DNA from: Calliphora vicina
Lineage: Eukaryota > Arthropoda > Insecta > Diptera > Calliphoridae
DNA length: 64,000 nt
NCBI RefSeq assembly: GCF_958450345.1
Contig: NC_088780.1
Location: 96,546,226 to 96,610,225 of the forward strand
Direction: 5' to 3'
Notes under the pieces: model-generated
The model's database searches: none
What the model saw: only the letters and a program-made list of their open reading frames with translations
What the model was told of the DNA's origin: nothing
Program-made: the position numbers and the translations under genes
Shown here: in pieces, positions 12,009-23,284 of the stretch
How positions within the stretch are numbered: position 1 is the first letter of the stretch
How the letters are laid out: each line of letters starts with the position of its first letter

Positions 12009-13864
12009 CCCAGCAGTTCTAGGACATAGCATCGATTTAGTGATTTTATCCATCATCAACTAGTTACATAACTAGCTACGTGATTGGCTGACTCAAAATT
12101 TAAATATTTTGGGTCATATAACACATACAGTTGTGGCCAGGTAATTAAGACAATAATTGTTTGCTAAATTCCATGTAATTGTCAATTATTTTTTCAAATA
12201 TTTCCACAAATATGTATGCATGAGGACTGTTTTAACACACAAGTGTGTTTTATTCGACTGTATCAATTCATACCAGAGATCGAAAATAACTCGTCCATAT
12301 ACCAAAAAACCCAAATTGTGATTTATATTCTTGTAATAAAAAAAATCACTGAAAATAACAGTAATAAAATGATTTTTATTTAAATGGTTTGGTATGACAT
12401 TTATTCGTTTTTGTTGTTTTTAATGGTTTTGATGTGAGATAAACAATTCAATTGTTCTTGTTATTAATAACTGTTTTTATTTACATACAATCACATATTG
12501 TTAGTAATTTTTAAGAAATTATGGAAAGAATATGATAAATATGAAGTAATGATGTCTAAGTAACAGAAATGAGAATTTTTATTTAATTTGTTATTAATCT
12601 TTTGATAAATTTTAAATATTTAAGCGTTGATTTGCATCAAATGCATTTTTGCACAAGCTGACCTTTACGAAAAAAATAAATTATAAATCACTCATCCAGA
12701 TTATTTTTGTTTGTTTCTTTTCTGTTTCTCTCAACCCCAAACCTAAAATGTTCTCGAATTAATCACTCTCTCAGTGATATATAAAAAAAAATATTTTTAA
12801 ATGGCTGCGAATGAGAATTTACCATTGAAATGAAAGTGAACCCATTATTTTCGGTCTCTGATTCATACATATTCACCACGAACACATACAATTTTTCTAC
12901 AACTTGACCAAAAAATTTTGTTTTTAAATAAACATATTTTCTCACATTTATATCATTATATTTTTATTATTATAAAATATTCGGACCAAATTTCGTATTT
13001 TTAGTTCCATTAGTTTCGGTATTTCCACATATCTTTGTTCATATATGTTTTACCGATTTTTCCAAACATTTTTCAGAAACTAGAAACATTAATAATAAAT
13101 TTCATACCCTTAGAGGTCCTTTTATTTTGGCTCTATCGCACTTAAAATTCAGTTGATGAAAAAAATTCAAGTATTTGTCTTAAATTGGTGGCCACCACTG
13201 TACGTGTGCAAAGAGTCCCTTTTTGATTGGCTGACTCCAATTTATATATTTTGGGTCATTTGACACGTATGTACTCTTTGTAGTGCAGAGAGAAGACAAT
13301 TGGTTAATTTATACATCCCAGGTAATTTAGCGTGAAGACAATTGTCACTAAAGTGTCTCTAAGTAATCTAGAGTGTAGTCATTTTAAACGTGTTGTGAGT
13401 AATTCGTACAAACTAGCGTGAAGTCAATAGTCACTTTAGTGTCCTTTAGTAAGTCACTTTAGACGTTTATTTTGTACTGCACTTTAGAAAGTAGTTATTT
13501 TATCCACCAGAAGTAATTTATATTAGAGAGTTGTCGGAGAAAGTTTGCTTATAAGCAATCATTCATTGAACTGTTTATTAGATGTATTTTTAACTGACTA
13601 TTTGTAGTCAATTAGCACCCGTACATGTTAGCTAGCTAGTGAGGTAACTTACTCTATGTAACCAGTATGTGAATTCAATGCGTTGACTACTTTGGACCAG
13701 CTATCAGACAGTCTCATTGTACATAATTAAAAATGTCAATTGACCCCCTGCTTAGGACATGCACGTGTTAAAATAACTAGCCACGTAGCTAGTTATGTAA
13801 CTAGTTATTACCCTAAATGATGGGTAAAATCACTAAATCGGGACTGTCCCCTAGAACTGCTGGG
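12009..13864. mobile_element. Family E TIR element, copy E1
   Basis: The ends are CCCAGCAGTTCTAGG and CCTAGAACTGCTGGG (one extra C at right). The left end is preceded by TA; the right flank is CA. Inside, the arms share GATTTAGTGATTTTA and TAACTAGTTACATAACTAG in inverted orientation, and short repeats of the type GTCACTTTAGTGTC occur at 13320-13450. It resembles copies at 60271-61141 and 63607-64000. The TA flank and TIRs fit the Tc1/mariner superfamily. No transposase is encoded. It carries element F. Confidence 0.75.
12128..13200. mobile_element. Family F TIR element nested in E1 (1073 bp)
   Basis: The left end is CAGTTGTGGCCAGGTAATT and the right end, complemented, is CAGTGGTGGCCACCAATTT; both continue with AAGACAA. 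TA lies directly on both sides (12126-12127 and 13201-13202). A TA duplication plus TIRs of this type indicates Tc1/mariner. Its 1-kb interior is AT-rich with no transposase motif visible, so it is non-autonomous or decayed. Confidence 0.7.
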
Positions 13865-15165
13865 CAGATAGGAAATCACACATCCATAGAAACTCAAGCT
13901 CTGACACAAACACTCACTATTAAATTTACGTCTACACACATTCATATAAATAGACATCTAATAAAATGTAATAGAATTTATCACTTTTAAGAGGCATTAT
14001 AGACAAACAAGGCGTAAGAGACTGAAAAGGAGAGAACAGACCTGATAATACTCTCATCTTAAAGAAACAATATAACTGTGGAAAATAGAATGCAATTTAA
14101 AAGGCTTCACAGGCTACTACAGGATGTGGCAACCGTAAGTTTGAAAACAATAGTTTTTGGAATTTTGAAGTACCGTTACATACAAATGTACGTTTTCACC
14201 TCCTAAACGGTCGAATTTCAAAAAAGTATCAAACATCTACATGCTCCCTTTTGGCTTAGCTGACAGAAATGTGTCTATCTACTGAACATTAAATAAAGAT
14301 TTTTAGTAGATAGAAAAAAATGCCAAAAATTCTCAAAATCCTTCTTTGTGGATCTACTTAGTGGAAGGGATATTTGGTGAATCACAATTAGTTCCTGGTA
14401 TTTATTTTAAATATATATTCGCTAAAGAAGAGGGAGTAGACCATAGTTTTAAACATCACTGATACCATCATCTGATATGTTGTCATATCGTGTTATAATA
14501 ACCATCCTGACATTCCATTTTTACTGATAACATCATTTGTAAGTCCTTACAGTCAATGAGTTATTATCCAGATTGGTTGCCGATTCGAAACGATTCATTA
14601 TTATAGCAATATGTTTACAGGTAAAATAAGAAAACCACAAAGGTATTCAAAATTGGTTCATATTTGCATTTTTACCCTCAAGCTTGAAAAGCTCTAGCGA
14701 AAATAGAATTTTATCTTAAAATTTTCTGAAAGCTCAATTTATATATTACTTATAAACCCATTTCTTAAATCTCATGATTTATTGTTGCAAAAGGTACATG
14801 TCAATCCTTTACGGTTGCAAAAGGATTACAAAAACTATTGTTAAGTCTAAAGTTTGTTAAAATTAAATAAAATATTCCCTAAACTTGAAATTATTTTAGT
14901 ACTTTCCAGGAAATAAAACATAAAATGCCTTTAGGATTAAAGCAGTAGATTTTTTTAATCCTAAATTTCCAACAGAATATTTTCAATGGCTTTAAGAATT
15001 ACTCTCCCACCATAAATATGTTTCAAAGGAATTTAGAAACTTTTAACTTAAATAGAGGGTATCTGCTAATCTAAAACTTTTGGTTTTGGCTGTAGGAAGC
15101 AATAAAATTTAAATTGTAATTTAAATAAAAAAAAACAGAATTTAATCAATTTAAAACAATCAATA
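13865..15165. other. AT-rich DNA, no gene seen
   Basis: No supported exon and no repeat recognised, apart from two close copies of the short motif GTTGCAAAAGG at about 14780-14830. Confidence 0.45.
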
Positions 15166-15362
15166 TGAGCAAGGAAAACACACAAAAATCCTTGGCAGTG
15201 ATCTATGAGATACAAAGAAAAAGAAGAAAAAAAGTAAGGAAACAAAAAAATAAAATAACAGCCAGATTGTTTAAAGAATAAAAGAAATAAAAAAATACGT
15301 AAAAAGCTCACAGCCTCATCAATACCAACCAAGCTCATTATCAGAAACAACCAATCACTTGG
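15166..15362 (+). other. Possible exon end or 5' leader with strong donor site
   Basis: An ATG at 15166 opens a 38-codon frame (MSKENTQKSL...ITARLFKE, stop at 15280-15282). A strong 5' splice site, CTTGG followed by GTAAGTAC, lies at 15363, preceded by about 75 bases of comparatively C-rich, non-repetitive sequence. A further donor-like AAAGTAAGG is inside the frame. It could be a 5' leader exon of a host gene with a short upstream ORF, or chance. No acceptor or promoter could be tied to it. Confidence 0.2.
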
Positions 15363-16104
15363 GTAAGTACTCAACTGTTTAGGTGAATGAATGCATGTAT
15401 GTGTAAGTGTATATGTGAAACATATGTCAGTATGTGTGTGTCAGTTGTAGGTGTGTGCTTTGTAGCGTTAGAAAATTTATCGCCAACAACATCTATCGTC
15501 AGCAATGAGACAACAAAAACATCATCATTTGTTGTTATTGTGTATTGGCAATTTGCTGGGAAAACTTTTCAGTTTTTATTTTTTTTATTTTGATATTTTG
15601 CTTTAACACTGATTGAAAGATGCGTTAGTGTCGATAACGTTTCGTATAAAATTCCCACTGATATACAATACAGTTACTAACCTGTATTTACACATTTATG
15701 AACACATACTGCTACATAAATATTTAAAAAAAAACTTATCACATACATAAACACTTGTTCGACACGGACACAAATATATACATACATTTACAAGTGTTTC
15801 TGGGAAAAATCTGTGTGATTTTGTTTTTGGAATTTATTTCTACCTTGAACCATTCAATAAAAAAATTATACTTTTTTGTTCTCTTTTTTTTATTTTGTAT
15901 CAGATGTTTGTATTAATGAATTAAATATGTGCTCCAACACATCCAGCATATAGAGTACAGTGTATAGTTTATAATGTAAATATGTTTCAAATTTAATAAA
16001 GTGCACAACTACAGTGGGATGGGAAAGGAAAATACTATACACAAATTTAGTTATATTTATTAATTTTTAGCTATTATTTCGTTAAAAATAGACAGTGGAA
16101 AAAA
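15363..16104. other. AT-rich DNA, no gene seen
   Basis: Simple-sequence-like GTATGTGTGTGTC near 15430 and T-rich runs. TACAGTGGGATGGG at about 16011 could be the terminal repeat of the transposase relic that follows, but a partner end was not found. Confidence 0.4.
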
Positions 16105-17695
16105 GTACGTGAAGAAATAATAAAAACTTTTCAAAAAAATCCATTATGGACTTTCCAAAAAATATCTAAAGATCTGAAGGTTCATCGTCACACTGCACAG
16201 TGGGCAAAATCAAATAAATCTGGCTTTTCTAAACGGTTGTATAAAATTCGAAGTGAAAATGGACCCATCCCTTTTCAAAGATTTTTATAATTTTGGAAAG
16301 CACTCGGCTAGGTCTTAGAAAAACAAACTTGTAATTTTTGGTCTTACAGAAAAAATTTCAAGTCAATATCTCAATTAGATTCCAAAATATGCCACTTTAA
16401 AACTCCGTCCTTCAAATCTCTTATTTTAGTATAAAATGTGATTAATTCAGAACCATTGACTTGTTTCTGAATAAAATATTAAGAAAAATTATACAAAAAT
16501 TAGAAAAACTGCATTATTTTTGAAGAACTGAGATATAAAAGTGACATATTTTTGATTCCAATTGAGATAATGACTTAGAAATTTTTTTGTAAGACAAAAA
16601 AATATCTTATCTAAACAGATAAAATTATTTCGGAATAAATGTGGATCAAATTGTTCTAATACTTGCAATCCTATCCAAATTTTCTGTGTAATAGTGTAAA
16701 AAAACTTGTGAAAAGATCAAAGGGAATCCCGCAATTCCTAAAAATTGGAGTAAAATTTACAAAAATGGTATTTTTTATAATTTTGCCCATAAGGTCCACA
16801 TTTCCTTTGGGGCTGCGAAAATTGTTTGGAGTTGAGTAGGCTACATATCAAGGTTTCCAAAGCTGCTTTCCGTTTTCTGATCCCGGCTTTGGGATTTTAT
16901 AACATGTGACCCAAATTTTAAATTTTGATAAAAAAATAGGTCAAATTCAAAAAATCGGACATGTTTTTATACCAGAATGTTCTCCGTAAAAATACTATTC
17001 AGAAAACTATAAAATTGTTACATGTTTTTAAAAAAACAGTTAAGTCACCTTTTTCCCAAAAAAAAAGCAAAAAGTTACTATTTTTGAATTAAGTAGTAGG
17101 GTCCAATTTAATAACTTAAACTCGAATATTCCTTGGCTACCCCACGTCAAATTTTATCCTGATCGGATCATATTTATTTCCAAAAAATTCTGCCCCACTG
17201 TTCACTGTTTCAAAAGCCATTAAACAATATAAGGAAGACCCGAATATTGAAAGGAAAACTAAATGAGGAAGAAAAAAAGGTCTAACAGATATTGGTGGGG
17301 TAAAAGTAGTCGAACAACTCTTTCGAAGAGCACCAAACACTTCTATCAGAAAAGCAGCTAGTAAAGAGCAGAGTCAAAGCTAATACTGGTTTGAATGTGT
17401 TAAAGAACTTAGAAACAAAAGAACGAGTAAAAAAATTGAGGTCATATTTTATTAAAACAATACAACAGTTGTATGACGGATGATGAAACTTATGTACTGG
17501 CAGACTTTTCACAGCTGATGGACGCATTTACCTTTCTTAAACCGCACAGAGTTCATCCATATTTCTGACCTGATTTGGCATCATTCCACTATGGAAAAAA
17601 GGCCCTTGAGTATTGGTATTCAAGCAATAATGTAAAATTTGTATCACGGGAGGCAAATTCACCCGAGATTTGTGAGATTTATTTGCTTTAAAATT
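16105..17695 (+). pseudogene. Tc1/mariner-superfamily transposase relic, split by family D
   Basis: The 5' piece (16105-16194) reads VREEIIKTFQKN...LKVHRHT, the start of a helix-turn-helix domain. After the 1-kb element at 16195-17203 the same frame resumes with VSKAIKQYKEDPN, then (after a stop) GRKKGLTDIG, EQLFRRAPNTSIRKAAS and, in other frames, TDDETYVLADFSQL (first catalytic Asp), PDLASFHY (second Asp) and KALEYWYSSNNVKFV. These match an insect Tc1/mariner-superfamily lineage as I know it. Only about 20 residues separate ADFSQL from PDLASFHY, where about 90 are expected, so there is an internal deletion. The C-terminus with the last acidic residue is lost. Stops and frameshifts show it is dead. 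It cannot be more exactly classified by eye. Confidence 0.7.
16195..17203. mobile_element. Family D TIR element, long copy (1009 bp)
   Basis: Ends GCACAGTGGGCAAAAT and ATTCTGCCCCACTGTTC match the ends of the 226-bp copy at 2334-2559. The flanks are ACT (16192-16194) and ACT (17204-17206). Removing the element plus one ACT restores an uninterrupted helix-turn-helix frame (..CGTCAC ACT GTTTCA..), which fixes the boundaries and the 3-bp target duplication. The interior contains GGAATCCCGCAATTC, a motif also found in family C. No coding sequence recognised. Confidence 0.8.
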
Positions 17696-17924
17696 TAGAG
17701 TCTAAATCGTATACTTGTATCCATCTTTATATTGGCTATTATAAAGTGTATCGACACAACAAATTTCCTTGCGATTTTTGTTTAAATGTGCAGTATTTTT
17801 TCAATATCGGAGAAATATTGGTGGCAATATTTCTCACACTCACTCTAAATTTTGGATTTAGACTATTTGTTGTGAAATCCCAAAGAAAAATAATTTTATA
17901 CAAGGTTGGGTCAATAATGCGCAA
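17696..17924. other. AT-rich DNA, no gene seen
   Basis: Contains GTGTATCGACACAAC near 17747. No coding or repeat assignment. Confidence 0.35.
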
Positions 17925-18045
17925 CTTGTTGAATTCCCCGGCTCTTAACTGAGAGAGCAATACTGCTACTGTCAACAGGCATCTTAAAAATAAGGATATG
18001 GTGTTGGCCGATCGGAGATTGCAACTGGATCAGTGATTTAAATTT
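17925..18045 (+). pseudogene. Mariner 5'-end remnant
   Basis: GAATTCCCCGGCTCTTAACTG followed by ACTGCTACTGTCAACAGG matches the 5' terminal region of the mariner copies at 5490 and 54150. It then jumps to GGTGTTGGCCGATCGGAG, a segment that in the other copies lies far downstream. So it is a short, doubly deleted relic of the same mariner lineage. Confidence 0.6.
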
Positions 18046-19189
18046 TTGGATCTAATTAATTAACTGATCAACGACAACTTGTTGGTCATCACTCTCTGAA
18101 ATCTTAGGTTGTTTTATATTATTTTTGTGTGTGTATTCTTGTTATCCCATCAAAAGTCCCACTGTTTATAACATGGACAAATTGTATACACTTAATAAAT
18201 AGTGGACAGAATTATAAAAAAAAAATACAAGTGGAAAATAAAATATCACACCTCTTTTATTTAGTTTTAGTTGTTTGAAGAGAAAATAAATCGAATTTAT
18301 TGAAAAAGAAGCTAGAAAATGAAATAAATAAGAACATTTATTGTGACATTTTCACATGTTCGGGTTCTTCGCATCATCACATCATCTGTTGTTTTATTTA
18401 TCAATTGACTTTTTTCTTCAACAATTTCTCTTTGGTAATAGTAAAATAGTTGCAAGAATTTATTTATTTAGTAATATTTTATTTTATTTTGTTTAGTTTT
18501 CTTTTATTTGTTTTTCCTTCTTCAAACCAAAAATACTTTTAGCTTAAAAATGTACAAGAAAAAAATCTAAACAATATCTACAAAATATGTAGGACATAGA
18601 CCTTGATATTCGTTAAGAAAAAAAAACACATGTATGTAAGGGCGCTCATACCCAACACTCTATAAAAAGGTCAATTTGATTTATTGGTATTTTACTTTAA
18701 AGAATTTAAAATGTAAAAATGAAAATTGAAAATACAGAAATACGCCAAAAGTTATTTGTAAGCAATATTTGGTAATATTTTAGTTTACTACACATGCCCA
18801 CCAATTCGTAGAACTTAAAGTGAATATAACAAATAAATAAGTTTTACTTTTTTAAAATATGGCCATCAATAAGTCACAATATTCTTATAAATTTCAAGCC
18901 TTGGGGAACACTAACATATTTTTTGGTCTGTTTTTTTATTTTTTTATTTTGATGAAATACTACTAGGACACATTTTGTTAATAAAAGGAAAAATACTTAT
19001 TGAAATACGATTTGAGACTTGAAAGTTCTATAGCAACTTATTAATTTAATTAAATGAGGATTTTTGTATAGATTAGGTTAATTTTCTTGGCAGTTTTTCT
19101 GTTCTTCAACCAATACTATTGAATAAAGTTATAGTATTATTTAAAAACAAATCCCAAAAATATTATTCTTTTCTGGGAAAATGTAGGTA
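18046..19189. other. AT-rich DNA, no gene seen
   Basis: No reading frame or repeat with support. Confidence 0.5.
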
Positions 19190-19485
19190 AATGTTCTCCA
19201 ACCATCCTCCGCCAGGTTTAAATCCGGTAATCAAGCCGTCTATTCCAACAGTGAAATATTATGTTTAGTGAACCACGATTTGGATTATTTTGTAATGTGC
19301 ATTGCAGCATTGTCTTGTTGAAAAATGCAGTTTTGATAAAAATGAGATAACAGCTTATAAAATTCATTATAAATTATACAATTCACTTTTATTATGACAA
19401 GACATGTATTTGTTTTTCTAAATGCAGAAAAAGCTGTCCGTAACACTCCTTCCGCCGATATTCCATTTTGGCAATCGAATGTCAT
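19190..19485 (-). pseudogene. Tc3-like transposase fragment (minus strand)
   Basis: The minus-strand frame from 19485 reads ..SAFRKTNTCLVIIKVNCI.. and CIFQQDNAAMHITK, then, with stops, SKSWFTKHNISLLE and LPDLNLAEDGW. The order matches the catalytic core of the Tc3-like transposase at 42275-42903 (same FQQDNAA.H block around the second catalytic Asp and the DLNP.E block around the last acidic residue). N- and C-terminal parts are missing, with in-frame stops after HITK. It is a relic of about 95 codons. Confidence 0.75.
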
Positions 19486-19519
19486 TCAATCTCAGATCAT
19501 TCCACCATTTAAAATGAAA

Positions 19520-19680
19520 TGGTTATCATTAGATATCCATATTGTCTATATTGAAGACTCAGTAATCCAGATGTAGTGTAGGTAGTGGTGTTTTTTGCTT
19601 ATATCTCAGCCATTTGTAGGACGATTTTTCCGTATTTAAATAGCAACAGAACCGAGAGTATGAATGGACAGACGTATTGG
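19520..19680 (-). mobile_element. Family B fragment, copy B3
   Basis: On the minus strand it contains GTTGCTATTTAAATACGG, a CAAATGGCTGAGATATAAG-like segment and GACAATATGGATATC, in the same order as the middle of B1 (about 4565-4680). Only about 160 bases are left. Confidence 0.55.
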
Positions 19681-20220
19681 CGGACGCACGATGGCTCAGA
19701 ACTTAATTTCATCGGCCAGAATTCTAACTTTTTGTTAACTCCGATTTCAAAATTTGTAATGCCATTCAATAGTAAAGACATTGAAACTAAGGTAACCAAA
19801 AAATTATAGTAAAATATTGGCAATTGTGGGCGTGGCATGCTGTTAAATTCAAATATTTTATGATATTTTATAAAAAATGTGATTTTTGTAAATTTGATCA
19901 GAAGCAAATTCTCATTACTCGCAAACTCTTATCGATAATTGAATGATTTTTTTTTATTATGTTGGTAGGATAATGGTCTTGTAGAACTAGTATGAAGTAT
20001 CACTGTACCGTTTACATCTGCTGTCTTATTAAATTTCTACATTTTAGTAAAATTTTAAATTTCATTGGAATATAATTCCTTAGGGTCAAAAGGGGTTAAA
20101 CCAATTTTACTACCAGCAGAAAGGCCAAAGTGCCCTCTTTAAGCCCATATATACTTATTGACCTGTTTTGACCTGTTTGTTGAACACTATTTTCATTTGA
20201 ATGAAATTACTCTCAAATTT
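19681..20220. other. Unclassified repeat-like sequence
   Basis: Includes GTGGGCGTGGC, a phrase also present in the Helitron-like block near 39050 and 39425, so this may be an old Helitron-related remnant. Overlapping open frames at 19585-19907 show no codon bias. Confidence 0.35.
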
Positions 20221-20540
20221 TTATATATTTTTATTTAACCGGTTCATATGACTTCCAAAAACTATTTTAACGAGCATAAATCTCTTAAAACTGCAGATAT
20301 AAAGATAAAATTCAACAAAAATAACTTCCATATAGACGTAAATCACACGACTTAATTTCATGGCGATAGGTCTATAATAAATCATAGCTTCCATATAAGG
20401 CCCGCTTCCGAAAATCACTTTAACGATCATAGATCTCTTAAAAATGTTGGTATAAACATAAATTCAACAGAAATAACATTCATAGAGACATAAATCACAC
20501 GACATAATTTCTGGCGATAGGTCCATTCAAAAGTTACAGA
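20221..20540 (+). mobile_element. Family A fragment, copy A2
   Basis: Two partly repeated segments match the 3' half of family A: CATAAATCTCTTAAAA, ATAACTTCCATATAGAC, ATAAATCACACGAC, TTCCATATAAGGCCCGC. The 5' hairpin and 3' end are missing. Confidence 0.65.
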
Positions 20541-20589
20541 GTTTTGGCCGATGAAAAATATATAATAAATATATAATGATCCAGAATAT

Positions 20590-22530
20590 AGAATGAGTTT
20601 GACATGCGCAAAGAAGAAGTATTGTCCAGTTTAAGTATTGAATTTTGGCCGCACGGGCCTACCAGGGGTGCGTTCATGGGTCACCAAAGTAAGACCCTTC
20701 GAATATGTTCAGTTTTTAAAACGATTTCCAAAAAAATAATTTCTATGTAAATTCTGTGCGAGTTATTAAGTTTTCCCTAATTAATTTCCCATGAAAAAAA
20801 CAAAAGGTAGTCATGTTAGGGGATTTTGTCTATTTTTCAAAACTATATATAACTTTTGACAATTATACAATTCATGGAATAATTTTTTGAAAAATATGAC
20901 AAAAAGGGATTTTTATTGATTTTTTGCAAAGAATTTATGAATATTTTTTAATGTAATGTTACAGTTATATAGATTTTTATATTGAAAATGGAAAACTAAA
21001 AACAAATTTTAAAATTTTTAATCAGGAATCCCGCAATTCTAAGAAAAGTGTTGAAAAATCTCAAAAATGCGATTTTTTAGTTGTTTGTTATCCATACCAA
21101 GGGCGGGGTTATGGGAACACTTTACAAAATAATTAAGAACATATTGGGCCATCTTAAATAGTTTACCATATTCTGATATCGACTATGCGATTTGAGAATT
21201 TTTGCTCTAAATTTGAATTTTACATAAAATTTTTGGGTTGTGTGGTAGATCGCAAATCTAACTGGACAAAATTAATAAATCATGTTGGGTTCACTTCTCA
21301 CTTATGAATCATATAAAAAATGAGTTCAAATATATAAACGATTATAAAAAACCAACTTTTTTTTTCGCAATCAAAAATTTTCTTTCGTGAAAAAGTAGAA
21401 GTCATACTGGAAAACTGAAAAAATTTATGGCGGTCGCAAGAATGCGCAAGATGTTTTTGATTTACCTTGAAGTGAACACTTGAAAGATTAACCCAAATAT
21501 AGTTTTACACCGGAACTATCCGGAAAAAACAGATTTAATTCTACTTGAAAAAAGGAAATATTTTATTTTTTCTTTGTGTAGGTCATACTGGAATTGTGAA
21601 AAAAAAGTATGGCGGTCGCAAAAATGCGCAAGATGTTTTTGATTTACCTTAAAGTAAACACTTGAAAGATTAATCCAAATATAGTTTTACAGCGGAACTA
21701 TGCGGAATAAACAGCTTTAACTCTACTTGAAAAAATGAAATATTTTATTTTTTCCAATTTCTGATCTTCTCAAAAAAAATAGTTTTTTTTAATAGTTACA
21801 ATGGAAATAATTAAATGAAAATTGTTGCATATTTCCTCGAAATAGAGCTTAATAATGATATAAAAAAATTATGACAATAAAATCAGCGTAGCCTTTTTAA
21901 TCATAAACCAAAGTCACACAAAAAATACATTTCTGACTTTAAAGCTTAGTTTTTCCTAATCGGAGCTAAAAACCAAAAAAACAAAACATGCATTTCAGTT
22001 TCCTATTGTATTGAGAAGCTCATTAAATGATCAGAAGGAATGTTGCCAGACATTTATTTTTTAATTTTGTCCAGCTAGATTTGTGATTTACCACATCTTT
22101 TTTTCATATAAAATATTTACATGAAATTTAGCTTTTCAAAAAGTATAAATTTCTTATAGAAATTTCTTTTAGAAATTTTTTAAATAAAAAAATAAAAGTA
22201 CTTTTTTCCCAAAATCAATTCTTTATTTATTTGATACATGCATTTTTTTTAGACCAACGAAGGAAAACTAGAGAAAGTCGGGAAATATTTGGACCCGATG
22301 TTATTAAAAAAACTGGAGTAAAAATGTTGAAAATTTAATTTTCAAATGCGAATTTGAAATTGGAACACAAACGAAGAAATAGGATCGATTTAAAAATTAA
22401 ATTAGGTATTCTAGGTATTCTACTTTGGTGACCACTGGCCGTGCCTTAGACACTTCAAAAACATTTCCTCTTTGCGCATATGAAATTTCATTAAAATCGG
22501 ACTAACCGTTTAGAATTTACAGATTTATTT
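20590..22530. mobile_element. Family C element, copy C1 (~1.9 kb)
   Basis: The left end (GACATGCGCAAAGAAG at about 20605, then TTGGCCGCACGGGCC and GGGTCACCAAAGTA) is mirrored at the right end (TACTTTGGTGACCACTGG, GGCCGTGCC, CTCTTTGCGCATATG at about 22420-22485). The interior shares long stretches with 52826-54070 in the same order (for example AATCAGGAATCCCGCAATTC and AAGAACATATTGGGCCATC). It includes a duplicated 191-bp block. No protein domain seen. It is a non-autonomous TIR element; exact ends and TSD are not determined. Confidence 0.65.
21401..21780. repeat. 191-bp direct duplication inside C1
   Basis: GTCATACTGG occurs at 21401 and 21592. Each is followed by ATGGCGGTCGCAA, AATGCGCAAGATGTTTTTG, ATATAGTTTTACA and CGGAACTAT. 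The two copies are about 90 percent alike by eye. The second family C copy (52826-54070) does not show this block. Confidence 0.8.
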
Positions 22531-22536
22531 CCCTCT

Positions 22537-23284
22537 TTTTATACCCTACACCACCATAGCGGGGAGGGTATAATGCGTTTGTACAGATGTTTGTAACGCC
22601 CAAAAATATTTGTCTAACACCCACCTTAAAGTATACCGATCGACTTAGAATCACTTTCTGAGTCGATTAAACGATGTCTGTCCGTCCGTCTGGCTGGTTG
22701 TCTGTCCATGTAAACCTTGTGCGCAAAGTGCAGGTCTCAATTTTGAAGATATTTCGATCAAATTTGGTGCATATATTTTTTTCGGCCCAAGGACAGAGCC
22801 TATTGAAATTGACTGAAATCGATCCATTATTTCACCTAGCCCCCATACAATGTCCTCCCGAAATTGGACTTTATTGGTCATAAATGTTTAATTTATATAT
22901 GTATCTTCACAAATTTCGCTCCAAATAAGTTTTATATATATAAAATTCATGTCACCAAATTTTGTTACGATTGGTCCATAATTAGTCATAGCTCCCATAT
23001 AGACCCGATTCCAAAAATTACTTTAACGTGCATAAATCTCTTAAAAATGTTGGCAAACACACAAAATTCAACATAAATAACTTTCATATAGACATAAATC
23101 ACACGACCTAATTTCATGGTGATCGGTCCATAATTGGTCATAGCTCCCATATAAGGCCCACTTCCGAAAATCACTCAAAAATATAAATTATTGAAATTTT
23201 AAAAGAAAAATGTTTTTGCTCTTTTACTTAGTGTAGGGTATTATATGGTGGGGCTTGACCGACCATACTTTCTTACTTGTTTTT
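22537..23284 (+). mobile_element. Family A DINE/HINE-like element, copy A3
   Basis: A complete copy: TATACCCT...AGGGTATA 5' hairpin, GTCTGTCCGTCCGTCTGG microsatellite, and a long unique body. The 3' hairpin region (GGTGGGGCTTGACCGACC here, one base off the perfect GGTCGGGCTTGACCGACC) is followed by TTTCTTACTTGTTTTT. It sits next to the right end of C1. Short open frames in both strands are not genes. Confidence 0.85.

Noticed and set aside
15066..15374. 102-codon minus frame
   Set aside because: Phe/Leu-rich from AT-biased sequence; overlaps the more exon-like plus-strand donor region.
19599..19907. 102-codon minus frame
   Set aside because: Overlaps a family B remnant and repeat-like DNA; no motif.
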